From the NCBI GenBank assembly GCA_026261815.1, contig JAMPIT010000258.1, forward strand, positions 18,184,501 through 18,248,500: 64,000 bases of DNA, in the 5' to 3' direction. Origin of the DNA: Monarcha castaneiventris obscurior. Taxonomy: Eukaryota; Chordata; Aves; Passeriformes; Monarchidae. The stretch's first letter is position 1. Each line of letters starts with the position of its first letter. Both the position numbers and the translations under genes were made by a program. Of the stretch, positions 12,755 through 26,300 are shown piece after piece. The notes beneath the pieces were generated by a model. The model ran no database searches, was not told the origin of the DNA, and saw nothing but the letters and a program-made list of their open reading frames with translations.

Positions 12755-15700
12755 CTGCACAGAACCAGGACACGGGGTTAGCAACGCCCCACGGACCCTG
12801 AGGGGACTTGCACATCCCTCATGCTACAGCAACGGCAGGAACTAACATCTGATTCTGAGGTGCAGAGGTCCTATTCATTTATAAACTGACACCAAGTGGG
12901 TTTCCAGTGGTATCAGCACTTGTACAGCAAATTATGCATGTGGCTGGAATACAGAAAATAGCACAAGCATTTGGATAAACATCGCAAAGCCAGCTTGAAC
13001 ATTTTAGCTGATGCTCAAAACAAAGACTAACAATGTCTGAGACAGAAAGCAATACTTTACCATACAGTATACTGTAGACAAAGAGATCTATGTTTCTACA
13101 TAAAGAATCAGGTTGATTTTTTGAACCTAAGTGTTGTCCAAGTAAGAGCAAACATCTCATTTATTTATGTTCAACTAAAAGTGCCATTTCACTGCACTAG
13201 ACATTTCATATTTTATTTGTTTCCCCTTCTGAATGTTTGTAGATTCAGATAATTCTTTAAGTAAGACCCCACTAACAATTAATATGATTGTCAAATTCTC
13301 AAAAGAATAAAGTACATTTATGGTAACGTCTCCAAAACTGAAGCTTGTATTTCAAATAGTACATAGAGGTTGAGTCAGACAATCCCCTGCTATATTTAGA
13401 GGACTATGATTAAAGTCTCGATACACTGTGTCTGCAATGCATCTGTTTTGACTACCTTCTACTGATGGTATGCAAATATTAAAAATATGCCTAGAGATGC
13501 TGCTCATTAAATGATGGACAGCACAGATAGATGACAATTCCAGTTATTTTTTAGGCTAGTTGGGATTTCTCTAGGTAACACCCCCATTATTAAAATTTCT
13601 ACTCAATTCAGAGAACCTTTAGCCTAATTTGATGCCATAAGTGGGCAACAATATAGTAGTGTAAGGGAGGACACTTGACACCCGGAGGACCTGAATGGCT
13701 GTGGCTGGCAGGCTGGTTTTTTACCCCCTCAGTACTGTATGAGGTAGCAGCAACGAAAATTTATGCACATGAAAGGGACAACCTAACCCAAGATGCACTA
13801 TTGATGTATTTTCAGGAAAACTAGAGCCTGAATGCTAAGAATGTGAAATCTCACCAAAACTGCTTTAAAGAATCTAAGATCCCAACAGAAGAGATCACAG
13901 AAAGGAGCTGGAGTTGAGCAGGAATTTTCCCTAGGACACTAGGGCTGGATCGATTGTAAAGTGTCTGAAAGGAACAGAACAATCCTCTGAAAGAGGATGA
14001 CTGCTAAGTGTCCAAAAAGCAAATATTATGACATAATTAATGGTCCAGTCTCAGAGAAATGCTTGAGGAAAAAAAAATGGAAACCATGCAGTTTGCTCTG
14101 ATAGATTTACAAATAAAGCCTTTTGGAAGGCATACAGGCCAAAACATACACTACACAGCCAAAACCACTGAAAGTAATCTCATCAAAAACAGTTGTTCAT
14201 GAAATTCTTCAAATACTCAGTTTTTGAAATTGAAGCTGGAAGTAAGCATCAGACTTGCTATATTGCTTTCAGGCTGACACAGCTCCAGAATCTCACTGAT
14301 GAGGTAGCTGTTTTTTAGAAAGGCGAAAGAATACAGACACTGGTAACTCTGAAATTATGTGGCTACAGGGAAGTTTCTTCCTTGCTTTGAGGCATGCAGA
14401 TTTATACACTTCTAACCCCAATGTAACTCTTAAGAGTTTGTTTTCAATGAGTTTTAAAGGCTTGTAGACCCTTGGCCTTAAAGATACCTTGTAGTAAAGA
14501 GTTCCACAAGAAAATATTTCCAGAATATAATTAGCCCCCTTCTCACTTAAATGACTCACTCTGTACAGTGGTCAGTACAAGAAAAGGACAAATGACAGCT
14601 TATTTATGGTTTCAGCACAATAGGTAATCAGAAAGGCCTTCATTCAGCCCAAAGAAATCAAGCATATGATTCAATGAAGTCTAGCAGAACCAGCAATGAG
14701 ACTTAGAATTTATCATGGAACATAGGTACCTTTTAGTAGTAGCTGAATTTGATATTCATAATATGAGTTATTACTTACATTTGGTGATTAGTAAATTAGT
14801 GATAAATTGGTATGATTGCAGAAGTATTCCATTCATTTATAATTCACCCAAATGAATTTAAAAACATTTCAGAAGTGCTTCTGATGAGGGTAAATAAATG
14901 CATGTAATGACAATCAGAGGGTTCACTAAGGTCTCACCATTCATCCCAGCATTTTTTTTATTAGTCTATGTCATAAGGAACAAGCACAACATAAGATGCA
15001 GCCATTCTCCCTTACATTTTTTCATCAACAGTTCACAAGCTTCTCCCTCTGTAACACAAGCTGCTGGGCTGGAATACAATGTGATTTGCTTGTGATAGAG
15101 ATCCTACTGCCTAATGAAATGGTGAAACAACTTTACAGATTAAAGGAAAAAAGAAAAAAAAGAATGCAAGCAATAGAAACAATAGTAACGCCAAGCTATT
15201 AAAAAAGAAGGCAAATTAAAAAAAAAAGTTAATGAATACTCAATTTGACTTACAGTCTCTGTTTTCTTGTATTTTTATACAAGTACCACAGGAAGGTAAT
15301 AAATTCCATTATAGAGATTTGTGGAGAAGGAGTTTTTAGAAGGCTGAAATAAAGGAGATTTAATGCCAAATTTTAAAAGATCTGTAAGTAGTAGTGGGAA
15401 TTTGCAGAACGTTTTCTGATAAATCCAATGGTATTTAAGAAGCTGAGGTCCAAATCCAGCTTGCATTTGAAAGACAGCTCACATACTAAAAGATAAGCAT
15501 CTACCACATACTTTGACACATTGGGATCTGTAATTCCACTAGTTAAGCACCCGTAGCTGAGGAAACTGCTGATATGGTGCTCTCTTGATAGAAGTGCTAC
15601 AGCTGCTACCAGATGCTAGATGTAGCTATCATTTACCTTGCTGTAAAATAATGAGATTTAATAAACAAAGTCCATTTATCAAGACCTCAGGCAGGGGAGT

Positions 15701-15899
15701 GAGATATAAAAATGAAAGACAGAAAAATACTTTGTGGAGATGACGTGCTGCTCCATGTTGAAAGCTCTTTCAAACCTCATTAATTATGGAACAAATATTT
15801 GCTGTTATAGAAAGACATAAACAATGAAATAATTACAAGATGTGAAAGTCCCTGACCTTTTCTTGCCTTAAAACAAAGAGCCTTGGCTTTCTCTACTTC

Positions 15900-15917
15900 T
15901 TTTTTTTTTTTTTTTTT
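15900..15917. repeat. Poly(T) tract (18 T)
   Basis: An uninterrupted run of 18 T. No retrotransposed gene could be recognised next to it. Confidence 0.95.
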
Positions 15918-17312
15918 AATAAAAAGTAAGAATTTTCAGACTATCAGTCAAGGAAATCCAATAGCCAAAACCCAGCATGAAGGAGAAGCAGAACATACAT
16001 CAATCAAACGTCTCTCCCTGATCAGCACAGGTAGGCAGAGCTGCTCTTGTCCACTGAGGATAGCAGGCTGATGACAAACTGATGAAAGATATTATACCTG
16101 CTTATTTGTTTGTTTATATTTCCTTAGAAGTAAAAAGCCGTTTACCAATGCCAGAAGATGCACGTTTTATTATGACTTCACAAGTACTTGGAGTCCCCAG
16201 AGGACTTGATCCTGTCAAAGACCAAAAATGTTCACTAGATTGAGGCTTGAGAGCCAAACCTTCTTCAAGAAGCCTGCTGTTAAGTTTCAAGCAATCCAAG
16301 AGCTCTGGGAGTTCCTAGCAGAAACAATGCAGATCTTCTGACCCAGTGATCCACCAATGGGAGAAAAATAATCTAAGGTCTTGAATACTGGGCTACCTTC
16401 TCACTTGCAATATATTGGACCAACTTGGTAGTTTCAGGTTTTCAATGCATACATGCAGCAGCTCTAATGAGGCCTTCAAGTAAAGATGATCCAGGTCCAT
16501 GAAAAAACAGCCAAGAGAGTCAATTCAGACTGGTACTACTGAAATTGAATCTTGAAAAAGTCTGAATGACCTTTATCAAACTCTCTATCAACAAAAGAAA
16601 CAGATTCTAAAGGAAAGCAAACTCTCATACCTTTGGATAGTAGATCAACTAAAACCAAATTTTTTGTACCTATGGTTACTAGATGGAATAAAAATGAATT
16701 TGGGTCATAATTCTTCCAATTGTGCATTTTCAAGTAAAATTATTTTTTAATTTGCATTATATTATATTACAAATTTAATATGAGATTTAAACCCCTGAGT
16801 CTAAATATTACGAAGAAAAAACAGCTGATACATAATTTTTTACTAATAAATCACTGCTAAAGTCTGTGCTGCTAAAGAAATGTAACCCCCACAAATCTAA
16901 GCAACATCAACTTTTGTCCCTCTGTAGATACCTTCTTGGAAGAAAACTGACATGGTTATCTTCCAGACTGTTAAAATTAATCATGCTAATGACAGCAAAT
17001 AACAAACTTGGGTGAAAAGCATTATACAAGGAAAATGGTCTGGAAAAGTTCAGGCACCACAGATGATCAGTCCAATGATTCAGAAAGTAAGCAGGTCAGA
17101 AAATTTGGAGATTAGAGAACTTTTTTTTCATCAGAAAACATAATTCTTTATTAAGACATTTTCTGCATAATGTATATGCTGCCTAATACTGGTATCAAAG
17201 TACTTTACATAATCTGCATTTGCAAACAGTTCAGGGAAACTTGCAGGTTACACACAAACCATTTGCATCACATTCCTTCTGATTGCAATTATCCCGCTCG
17301 TTCTTTCTTTCT

Positions 17313-17330
17313 GCCACCTGTAGGTGGCCA
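17313..17330 (+). promoter_or_regulatory. Possible CTCF-like site / paired E-box palindrome
   Basis: GCCACCTGTAGGTGGC (17313-17328) is a perfect 7-bp inverted repeat around a TG spacer, creating two CACCTG-type E-boxes. The overlapping 14-mer CCTGTAGGTGGCCA fits most positions of the CTCF core consensus (CCASYAGRKGGCRS) by eye. It is a motif match only. Confidence 0.25.
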
Positions 17331-20258
17331 CCCTAAGCTACACTTATCAAATAACTCATTAGCAGGGTTTTCAATACTGTCATATCCAGATAATTAGCAA
17401 TTTATTTAAATAACCAATTTCTGTGGAAATAATTGCCATGGAATGCCCTGAACCTACTTTTTATAAACTATAATAAAAGTGTTAAGATAATCCCTGACAT
17501 TTGCAAATGCCATTAGTTCACCTTTCCTTTTGATAGTGCTATGGCATTATGTTTAAACAATTACCCGATAACGCGGCAGTTTAATGAAACAGTGTAGCAG
17601 ACACATCCTTCAAAATGACCAGAGAATGCATTTATATGCAGAAGAAAATCCAATGAACAGACGTGTTTAGAGAGAAAGGCTAACCACAGTTGTTATGAGG
17701 TCTGCAAGTGGGACACACAGTATTTAGTGCACGAAAAAATATAGGAAGTTCCCTGAAAGGAAGAGCAGGGTGGACCTTGCCACAGCTTAAATGGTGCACA
17801 GCCCAGCGCTCCTCAAGATCCAGAGAGGACTCCTCTCACTGCTCCCTATTTCCCTGCCTGGTCAGTCCTTCAGTCCATTACTACTCATGAATAGCCACTT
17901 GCCAAAATCACTAACTAATTTACTCACGTTCTGACGATTTTCAGCCAAAAATTTTAGTTATTCACGTATCAATGGAGAATTTGAGGAAACAGTCCTTTTA
18001 TGGAATGTCTCTACATCCGCCAGCCTACACCTTCAAACCAATGGCTACTTAATGTTTCATGTTATTCAAAAGTTGTGCTGGGCGATGCACCAACTCTACC
18101 AAATCAATGGCAAAGGTTCTGCTGACGACAGAAAAGTCTGGACTTTGTCTAAGTTAATGATTCTGCAGATTTGAAACAATTTCTATCTCACTCTGCTATA
18201 GCAGGCTCTTGAAACCATATCAAGTGATGGGATTTTTGTCAGCATATCGTGACTGTCTTGATACACTGAAAGTGTGTCAACAGTTCTTCTGATAACTACT
18301 GATCCCTTCCTTTTAATTTCAAAGTTTACATCAGATGTGATTCTGCTTCTGATACACACAGAATTGAACTCAACCTCTGAGTAGGAAAAAGAGGCAGTCA
18401 TTTTGCTTCGTATTTCCTTTAAAAGAAAATAAATTTGTACTCAAATACAAGAAAAAGCTGGAACTTCCATAATCAACAGAGAAAAATCAGTGGCCTTTTT
18501 AGGATTTAATTTTACCATTTTTTAATTAATATAAATGATTATTTATGCTCTTTCAGCTGAAAATTCATAAAATCACTAGAGTTCTCATTCAATAAATGTT
18601 TAGTACTCATCAGAGAATTCTCTCAATTAAAAAAAAAGCTTGAATCAGAGAAAGAGAGAGGGAGGGAAAAATTAAATTTTTCTTATCTGTAAATATTATT
18701 TATCCATGGAGACCTGGGGGAATCTTCACTCATATCAAGCTTCCGTAGGAAAAACCAAGAGGACAGATACAAATTGTTTTGTGAATGCTGCAAGAAGTGG
18801 TTAAACATTTCCTAACAAAGCCATTCTCTCACTGAAAACTACAGATTCACTAAAAGTTGATACTTCTGGTCGTCACCATGAAACCTAGCAAAGCATTTTC
18901 TGTAGCAATTCATCAAACGTTCATTATTTAATTTCACTCGTGGCTTCTACTTTGGTTTGCCTCGGAGCTGGAAATTGTCTGGCAGAGTGCTTTCCATGTT
19001 CTCTGGTTGGCTCAGGAAGCCCTTTCATTCCCTTGACTGCTTTGCTTTTGCTGCCCACCATGACCTGGAGCTTGAGCCAGCTGCTCTGGTGTGGCAGGGC
19101 TGAGCACCCACTGCTGCTGCAGGAGCTCTGGCACCTTTTGCACTGCAACCCTCCCCTGGCCAGGACAAACCTTGCCTGCACCCAGTGCCAGTGATAATCA
19201 ATAAAACAAGTAACAATACAACAGTCATGAAAAGATAATAAAATAGCCAAGGTAAGCTCCCAGCACAATACAAAGAAAAGGACATGTGAATAGGACCAGT
19301 ATAACAGCCAATGAACAGCCCAGCTAGAAAATATTGCCAAGTTACCAGACAAGACCACTGCAGCCATCACAAAGGGACAAATGAGTTCCTACCAAATTCT
19401 TCCCCTCAAAAGATGTGAGTGGTTCACTTTATCACAGGGTAGGTCTTGCTGCCCTTTGATTCCAATGCAGTGACAGATGTGTTTAACCTGGCGTCTGGTA
19501 GAAATGGTTCTGGCTATTTACAGATTTGTTCCAAGGGAGCCTTGCCTCTGTCAGGCCAGCCAGTGCCACCTTTGTTCGAGCTGGGTTTAACCTCCGTGGT
19601 CAACACGACCCTGGAACCAGGATGTGTGTGCATGCCCACATGTCTGTGCCAGTGCTTTAGCACATACATAATTCTAACGGCAAAAAGGCAATTTAGTACA
19701 ACGAAGGACACACTGGAAGAGACATGACTGCCTGCTGAGCAGGGAATTGAGGTTCCTGCACTGTATTTAAAAAGCCAAAATTACTGAAAAATGCAGTACA
19801 ACAACTTATCAGGTCATTTACAAAACCTGACTCATACCTTGTGCTGTTTAATAACCACTTGCCTAAGAAGTCCACCACAGAAAGGGAAGCAGAACTTCAG
19901 AACTACAGTAAACTAAAGAAACGAGGTCTAGATAACTAGAAAGCTCAAATAAAGTATTTCTTCCTTGCTTTACATAACTCAAGTTCATCATTGTCCTATT
20001 TTGAGGTTTATCTATTTTATTTCGTCTATCCCTCTATTTTATCTATCTCATCCAGTTGCTGTTACCTAGTAATAAACAATTTTATATTTAGATCTATTTA
20101 TAGATACATAGATGTATTAAAAATACAATGGCACAAACACAAATTTTTGCGAAACAAAAGACTCAGTTTGAGTAGAAAACACTGTATTTGCCTGTGCATT
20201 AGTGTCTACATACACATCTACCATATTATTATTATTACATATCCATATAATCTGTGAG

Positions 20259-20277
20259 TATATATATATATATATAT
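20259..20277. repeat. (TA)n microsatellite
   Basis: About nine and a half TA dinucleotides in an AT-rich stretch, about 75 bp before the palindromic cluster. Confidence 0.95.
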
Positions 20278-20351
20278 GCATACTCAGTAGATGTATTTCC
20301 ATATTCACATATACATAAAACAGTGGATGACACGTCCCCTGATAAAACCTG

Positions 20352-20466
20352 TTATTTCAACACTTCAAGTGAAAAGTGTTAAAATAAATGGCTCATCACA
20401 TACAATGTGTTAAAATAAATGTTTATTTCAACACTATGTGTATCATAGCCATTTATTTCAACACTT
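20352..20466. repeat. Nested inverted-repeat cluster (AT-rich palindrome)
   Basis: A 20-bp arm at 20374-20393 (AAGTGTTAAAATAAATGGCT) is matched by its reverse complement at 20447-20466 with one mismatch. Between them lies a second inverted pair, 20406-20421 and 20422-20436, meeting near the centre, so that 20374-20466 is close to one long imperfect palindrome. A further copy of the arm in the opposite orientation lies at 20352-20365 and pairs with 20374-20387 to form a small hairpin. The motif TTATTTCAACACT or its complement thus occurs five times in 115 bp. It could fold into a cruciform, or be the relic of a small inverted-repeat (MITE-type) transposon. No flanking target duplication was identified. 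Confidence 0.75.
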
Positions 20467-22245
20467 CCCATTTCTCAAGACTCACACAACCAAGAGTAGG
20501 AGAATTGATAGCTATACCTAAGGCAGCTGAAGCACACAGCCCTACTCTGCTTGACATAGGATGAGTAGGACGTAACTCGACACTTTTTTTTCTCCCAGCA
20601 ATAAATGGAAACTACCTACCTTGACTGTTCATGGGGATCTGTGCGTGTCTGTAAGCTGCTGGGCTGCGTCATTGTTTGGAAAGAAGGGACATACCAGAGT
20701 CTTTTGAGATATTTGGGAAGCAGGCTGCTGCTACCAGGGTAGGGTTGGGAAAAGAAGTGAAGCATGGGGGCTTTTGAGAATTTCCCTTTGCTGTTTCTGA
20801 CTTTGACACAGAAACATCCAGGCAGACAAAGATTTATGTGATCAAGAGCAAAACCTAGAGCTGTTCATACTGAGGGCTGGATGGGACGTGATGTTTGCAG
20901 GACCAGTTATAATCCATTGATCAAATTATGAGTTAGAGAATATCTGGGTTCTCACTGTACCTGCTGAAAACAGTTTACTGGGAGGATTCTTCAGCTCAAG
21001 ACTTGCCTTATTAATTTTAATACAGAACCTGAAGGGTCCTTGGAGAGCAATTTTCCATCTTTAGGTGGTCTCTAAAGTACAAATATAGTCTTTGGGAGCT
21101 TCCTGTTGGTGCATTTAGATTAGTGTCAGCAGCTGAACTCACTCCTACAAGCTGAGCTCAGACATTATGTTATAGGCCAGTGTTAAGCCAGCATCAGCTT
21201 CTTTCTCTGTTTATTTCGGGAGGAAAGCACAAGAAGCTCCCATTTTCATGTAGCTCCTGCTGGAGCCAGAGGGCACTATGCCTTTGTAGGTCTATCTCTA
21301 AGGGACAGAGGCAGGATGAGGATGGAGAAATTTAAATGATGCACAAAATATGCACAAAACCTCCACAAACCTCAACTTCTCTCTGAGCAACATTTACCAC
21401 TAAGTTGCCTGTAATGTTTTCTTACAGCTTTCCTGCTTTGAAAAACTTTAAAAGCATGATTAGAGATTGTCTAGGCCCCAGCAAGACAGTGTGGCCTTAA
21501 GAAGATAAACACTTGGAGGAGCATTTTCTTTTCTTTTTCTTGTACTTTTTCTTCCCTGAAATTGCCGATCTGTTGTCCAGAATGGACAGAGCACAAACCC
21601 ACAAAACAAACTAACAAAAGGTCAGTGAAGATTTTGCAACGAGCATGCCCTATAAGGAGACTGTTTTGCACCCAGACAATGAAAAATTTAGTCCACAGTT
21701 TCATCAACTCACAAATAAATTCACTGCCTCGAGCCAAGTCATTTCGCAGTGCTATTTGCCTATATTCAAACATCTCTCTTCCTGTAAAATTATTTTCTCC
21801 CCATGTCACTTTTGTCAGATAAAACACTACAACCATTTTGTAGTAGAATAATCTACAATGCAATTAAAGTTTTCCAGAAAAAACCCACAATGTGTTCACC
21901 CTTTCACTTTCTTCAGATGTGATTAGTTCCAGAAAGAGCAGGTATCATCACTCCTTTGAAGGCACCGTAGGTTTTAAGATTGGTCCTCAGAAGTTGGCAA
22001 CACATAATAAGAGAGCTTTATTCATAAACATCAATCAGTTTCAAGAATGGCAGTTGCTCACAGAATGGTAATAATGGAAATATTCAGCTAATAACCACTG
22101 TAGACATTAAAACACCGTATGACAGACATGCGGTGCTCATTACACAAGAAAGCTTTCTTATTATGGTTTCATAACTAGGTACAGAAGTTTCTAAATATTT
22201 AGTTCCTTACACTTCGATTTTTTTTTAGAGTAGATATTAAAAAAA

Positions 22246-22454
22246 GGCTCTTCCCCCGGAGGGTGTTTGGGCACTGGAACAGCTCCCCAGGGCAGTGGCC
22301 ACAGCACCAGCCTGGCAGAGGTCAAGAAGTGCTTGGACAACGCTCTCAGGCACATGGTGGGATTCCTTGGGGATGGGGCTGTGCAGGGCCAGGAGCTGGA
22401 CTCGATGATCCTTGAGGATCCTTTCCAACTCCGCATATTCTGTGATTCTGTGAT
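22246..22454 (+). mobile_element. CR1 LINE fragment, 3' end
   Basis: This stretch of about 210 bp reads as the 3' untranslated end of an avian CR1 retrotransposon on the plus strand. The recognisable landmarks, in order, are GTTTGGGCACTGGAACAG, CCCAGGGCAGTGG, CAAGAAGTGCTTGGACAACG, CTCAGGCACATGGT, GCTGGACTCGATGATCCTTG, CCTTTCCAACTC and the terminal near-repeat ATTCTGTGATTCTGTGAT, the hallmark CR1 tail octamer. It is severely 5'-truncated, as most CR1 copies are. It keeps no part of the reverse transcriptase, so open frames inside it are meaningless. It lies antisense to DPYD. The wording of the tail is close to CR1 copies common in songbirds, which is the main hint of the host lineage. Confidence 0.93.
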
Positions 22455-23254
22455 CTTTTTTAAAATGAAATTTATAGGACAACCCTTAGTTTTCCATGAA
22501 TGAAAAAGACCCCCCCCCTCCACTTGACAGTTGATACCTTGGCTTTAGCTGAGGCCTTAGATGTGCATGGGTGACAATTTAAAATTTTGTTTTTTTTCTT
22601 CTTTTTAATAACCTTTAGAGTTATAGGAAATTTCATGTCATTTCTTTAGCTGAGAATGTACAGAAAGCTGAAGAATGTACAGTGTCTTAATGGAAAGCAA
22701 AATACTTGCTTGTCCATGCTGTGTAAACTATTTGTGGCATAAAGGAAGCCCAAACCCTGTTTGCAGAGGCCTTTACTAGCTCTGGATATATTACTGAGGG
22801 CTGATAATTAAAACATGGTTATATCAGTCCTGCTTTTGACCAGTCACACAACTCAGTGCTAAATTCAAGAAGAAATTATACACCCATATCATAACTCTGC
22901 TTTCTGCATTAATAAAAATAACAGCATTAATAGGCCTAAATATTCATTTGTTTGATGTATTCAGAGCAACAGAAGGGGGTGCAAGGGAATTTAGTCTATT
23001 GCTCTGTCAGATTCTTTAATTATCCAATGAGGGCAGCTCAGAGGGTGAGTAAGGGACTTAATTGATGTAGTTACTCATCCCCTCAGTTTCCACTGAAGAA
23101 AAATGGTAGCAACACAACTCCTAAACTGCATTTGTTGGTCTTCAGTGATCAAAGTAAAGGCCAATTAACAGGAAGCCACGATCCCACAAAGTGTTTGTTC
23201 ATTTTAAAATACTGATCAGAACACACACTGCTACTGCTAAACTCACACCAGCAG

Positions 23255-23375
23255 TATCTGGCACTTATACAGTGCTTTCTAGGAGAGGATATCCAAATGC
23301 TATACAAAAATACAATATTTTTCTCTTCCAGAAGAAAAAGACTGCAAGGGGAGGCCTGGAAATCTGTATAAAGAG
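23255..23375 (-). mobile_element. Possible ancient amniote SINE remnant (MIR-like)
   Basis: The plus strand reads TGGCACTTATACAGTGCTTT, then GGATATCCAAATGCTATACAA, then a degraded block ending GACTGCAAGGGGAGG. The order resembles old amniote SINEs in which a 'gcacttatatagtgc' box and an 'aaagcgctttacaa' box are followed by 'cccattttacagatggggaaactgaggca'. The match is partial and eyeballed, so family assignment is tentative. Confidence 0.42.
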
Positions 23376-26300
23376 AGTAATTCCACCTGAGCAGAAGAGG
23401 CAACAGTTGGCCCTCCTGGTCACAAATCCCTTGTCCCAGAATGTCCTCTTACCCTTTTCTTTAAAACTGTTCATAATTTAAAGGATAACATTTTAGAAGC
23501 ATGCTTGTAAATCGACTCACACAGTCTCCTCTTGGAAGTAAATGACATACGAATGGCAAAGCACCTTATTCTGTGTGTTTTCATGGATGAAATGTTATGC
23601 CCATTCACACCACAGCCTCAAGCATGGAAATACAGGGGTTCACATAAGCACAGGACCTGTAGTTGACTGTTGTTGCCACCCACAAAAGAATTGTGTTCTC
23701 CGTCCTTCCTGTTTTTCTCTTATCTAAAAGAAAACATATCTGATTCACTTTGGGGGCAGTATCTTTGGCAAAACTGTGTTGCTTCCTTGTTCTTCTTGGT
23801 CATGTAGAATTCTTAGGAATTCTGAAGGTTATTTTAGGCAGCCACTGTACACACCAAAATGAAGCTATCCCATCTGCATGAGCTATCACTGACATAATAC
23901 TGTGTGTGGAAAACTCAAAGAGGAAGACTCACAAAAGCATAAACGTTCCATGTGAAACTCTAACACATCTGTTCAGCCCTGGAAAGCCTGCATTTAAGTC
24001 CAAAGCACTAGAAAGCCAAGACAAGTGCATTTTTGGAATTAAAACAAATGATGGTAATTTAAGAAAATACTATGAAGCACACAAAGGCTGTACGATGCCA
24101 TATGTTGCACAATGCATCTGGTAATCAATTTAATGTATATGCCAAGTTTACTAGAAGCCCAAATGGGCTTAAGTTCTTTACTCAGAAATTCAAAAAGTAA
24201 ACTACAAGCATTACAAACACGGTGCTCTTACAATTTGTAAAAAAGAGGATTTTTCTTTTTACTGACAGAACGCACAAAAAAATTAATCTCCTAAATTACT
24301 TCCCATAATGAATACATGTCCAAACTTCACTTTTGATCAATGACTTTCATAGAATCACAGTTTTAGGACATGGTGTGTTCTGTAGTTTGAAAGATAAATG
24401 TGATTTTAAAATTATTTTATACTCAATGTTTACTTCTGGTTTGTAGGTTTGAAATCATGTAGGTTTTATGCTGTCATTTGTGATTCTATACACAATACAC
24501 TACTGAAGATGTCATCAAACACCAATGTACAGCCAACCTTGCAAGTACTGTGGTCCTAAATCAAACATGAATCCACAGTTACAGTATTAAAAATACAGCA
24601 GAAATCCCTAATTCAAGTGGACAGTATCACCTATAAAGCCAAAATAAATGGTGTAGGATAACAGTTTCCAGACTTGGGTTACAGTGTCAACGCAGAGACT
24701 CGAGCTGTGCTAACTCACCAAGCTTGATCTTGCTTGCCAGAGCATGCTTGTCAATATTTAGCTCCCAGGGAGCATGGCACGAGTCTTTACAAAAACTAGC
24801 ATAAATACAAAATACTCTAGCAGCTGCTGTGATCCTTTTTCTAACACTGAGATTAAATTGCTGAAATTTGTTTGGAGCTTTTTAAACCAGAAGATGTGTG
24901 CCATATACCTACTGTAACAAGAATGTGAGAAATAGCGTTAAGGAATTGCAGTGCTGTTATTAGGGCTTTTTAAAATACATAAAAACACCAGATGCTTACA
25001 TTAACTGACTGGAAGATATTTTAATGTCAAGCTTAAATATATCACTTTCTCCTGTAACATCAGATTAGAAAATGGACTGGGATAAAATAACATACATCTG
25101 CATTTTCAAAAAGAGAAATCTAAGCTGCACCAGTAAACCCTGCCTCATTTACTTGCCTAACCACTGGAATTTCACCACAAAATGTAGGCACACACTATCT
25201 TAGGCATTGACAGCAGTACATATACTAATATGTAAGGAACATACTAACCTCAGATTTCTGATGCATGAATGGAGCTAGAAAGGAAGCCACCTCTGGGAAT
25301 GCCTGACTCCTCACAGGGATGAGGGGGAAGCCTAAGAGTCTCCTGATGAAGTGGCTGACGTTTAGGGGAGAGCCCCCAGCTGTACTTGGTTAGCACCTCT
25401 GCTTCCATCTGCTGTGTTATCTGAGCTTGGCCGCCCTGGGACAGCCCCAGAGGACTCTCAGACACAGACTCATCATGGGGTGCATCTCAGGAAGGCAACA
25501 CAGGTAGCAAAGGCAAAAGAGAGCACCACTGCTGTCTGCCTTCTGTGCTAACTTTTGGCTCAGTGCATCTCATTTATGAGAAACAGAAAGAAATAGCAAA
25601 GAACAGAGGAGGCAGCCCAGGAAAAGCCCAAGTTTGGAAAAGAGACTAAGAGTGACATTCTTTTTTTAGGACCCTTTTGCACTATCTGACTCTAACAGTA
25701 AGCTAGGGATGTCCTCAGAGCTGTAAAATACTAAGCCTGAAAGAAAAGAGAAACAAACACATTGGAAAGAAATCTGTGCGCCAGCCCCACGCAGAAGGGA
25801 ACTCCATACTAACATTCCCCACACCAAGATGGAGCAAGACTTCCCTACATCTGGCAGGGTTTACCTCCTCTCTCGATACCTACCAAGAACTGATCCTCTA
25901 GTGTGTTTTTATAAACAACAAAGACGCAAACGATCTCTCTGTTTTACCAATAAATCAGAATGTACCACACAGTAGACTTTTTCCTAGTATTTCTTGAGGA
26001 AAGTAAGTTGCCACCAGATCTTCCTTGGAGGTCTGAATTCTTCAAATCCCACCTTCAGTAAGTCCTGAAGAAACTTCTCCATTTATATATAAAAAAGAAC
26101 TGATTGTTTTAAGTATTGTTTGGCAGTACCTTCTCTGCAAGTGCACAATATTTATCAGGGCCTAGAATGAGAAGATTTCTCTGAGTACTCACCACTGAAA
26201 GCTAAGCAGCTCTTGAGCGGGCATATATCCAAAAACTGGAGAAAACACTGCCAGTTCAGGGGTATTCAGATAGGTGAGCACTTGACGTGGCCTTACCAGT

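Noticed and set aside
24345..24370. CATAGAATCACAG, similar to a reversed CR1 tail octamer
   Set aside because: Only about 13 bp match and nothing of the CR1 3' body follows, so a chance match cannot be excluded.
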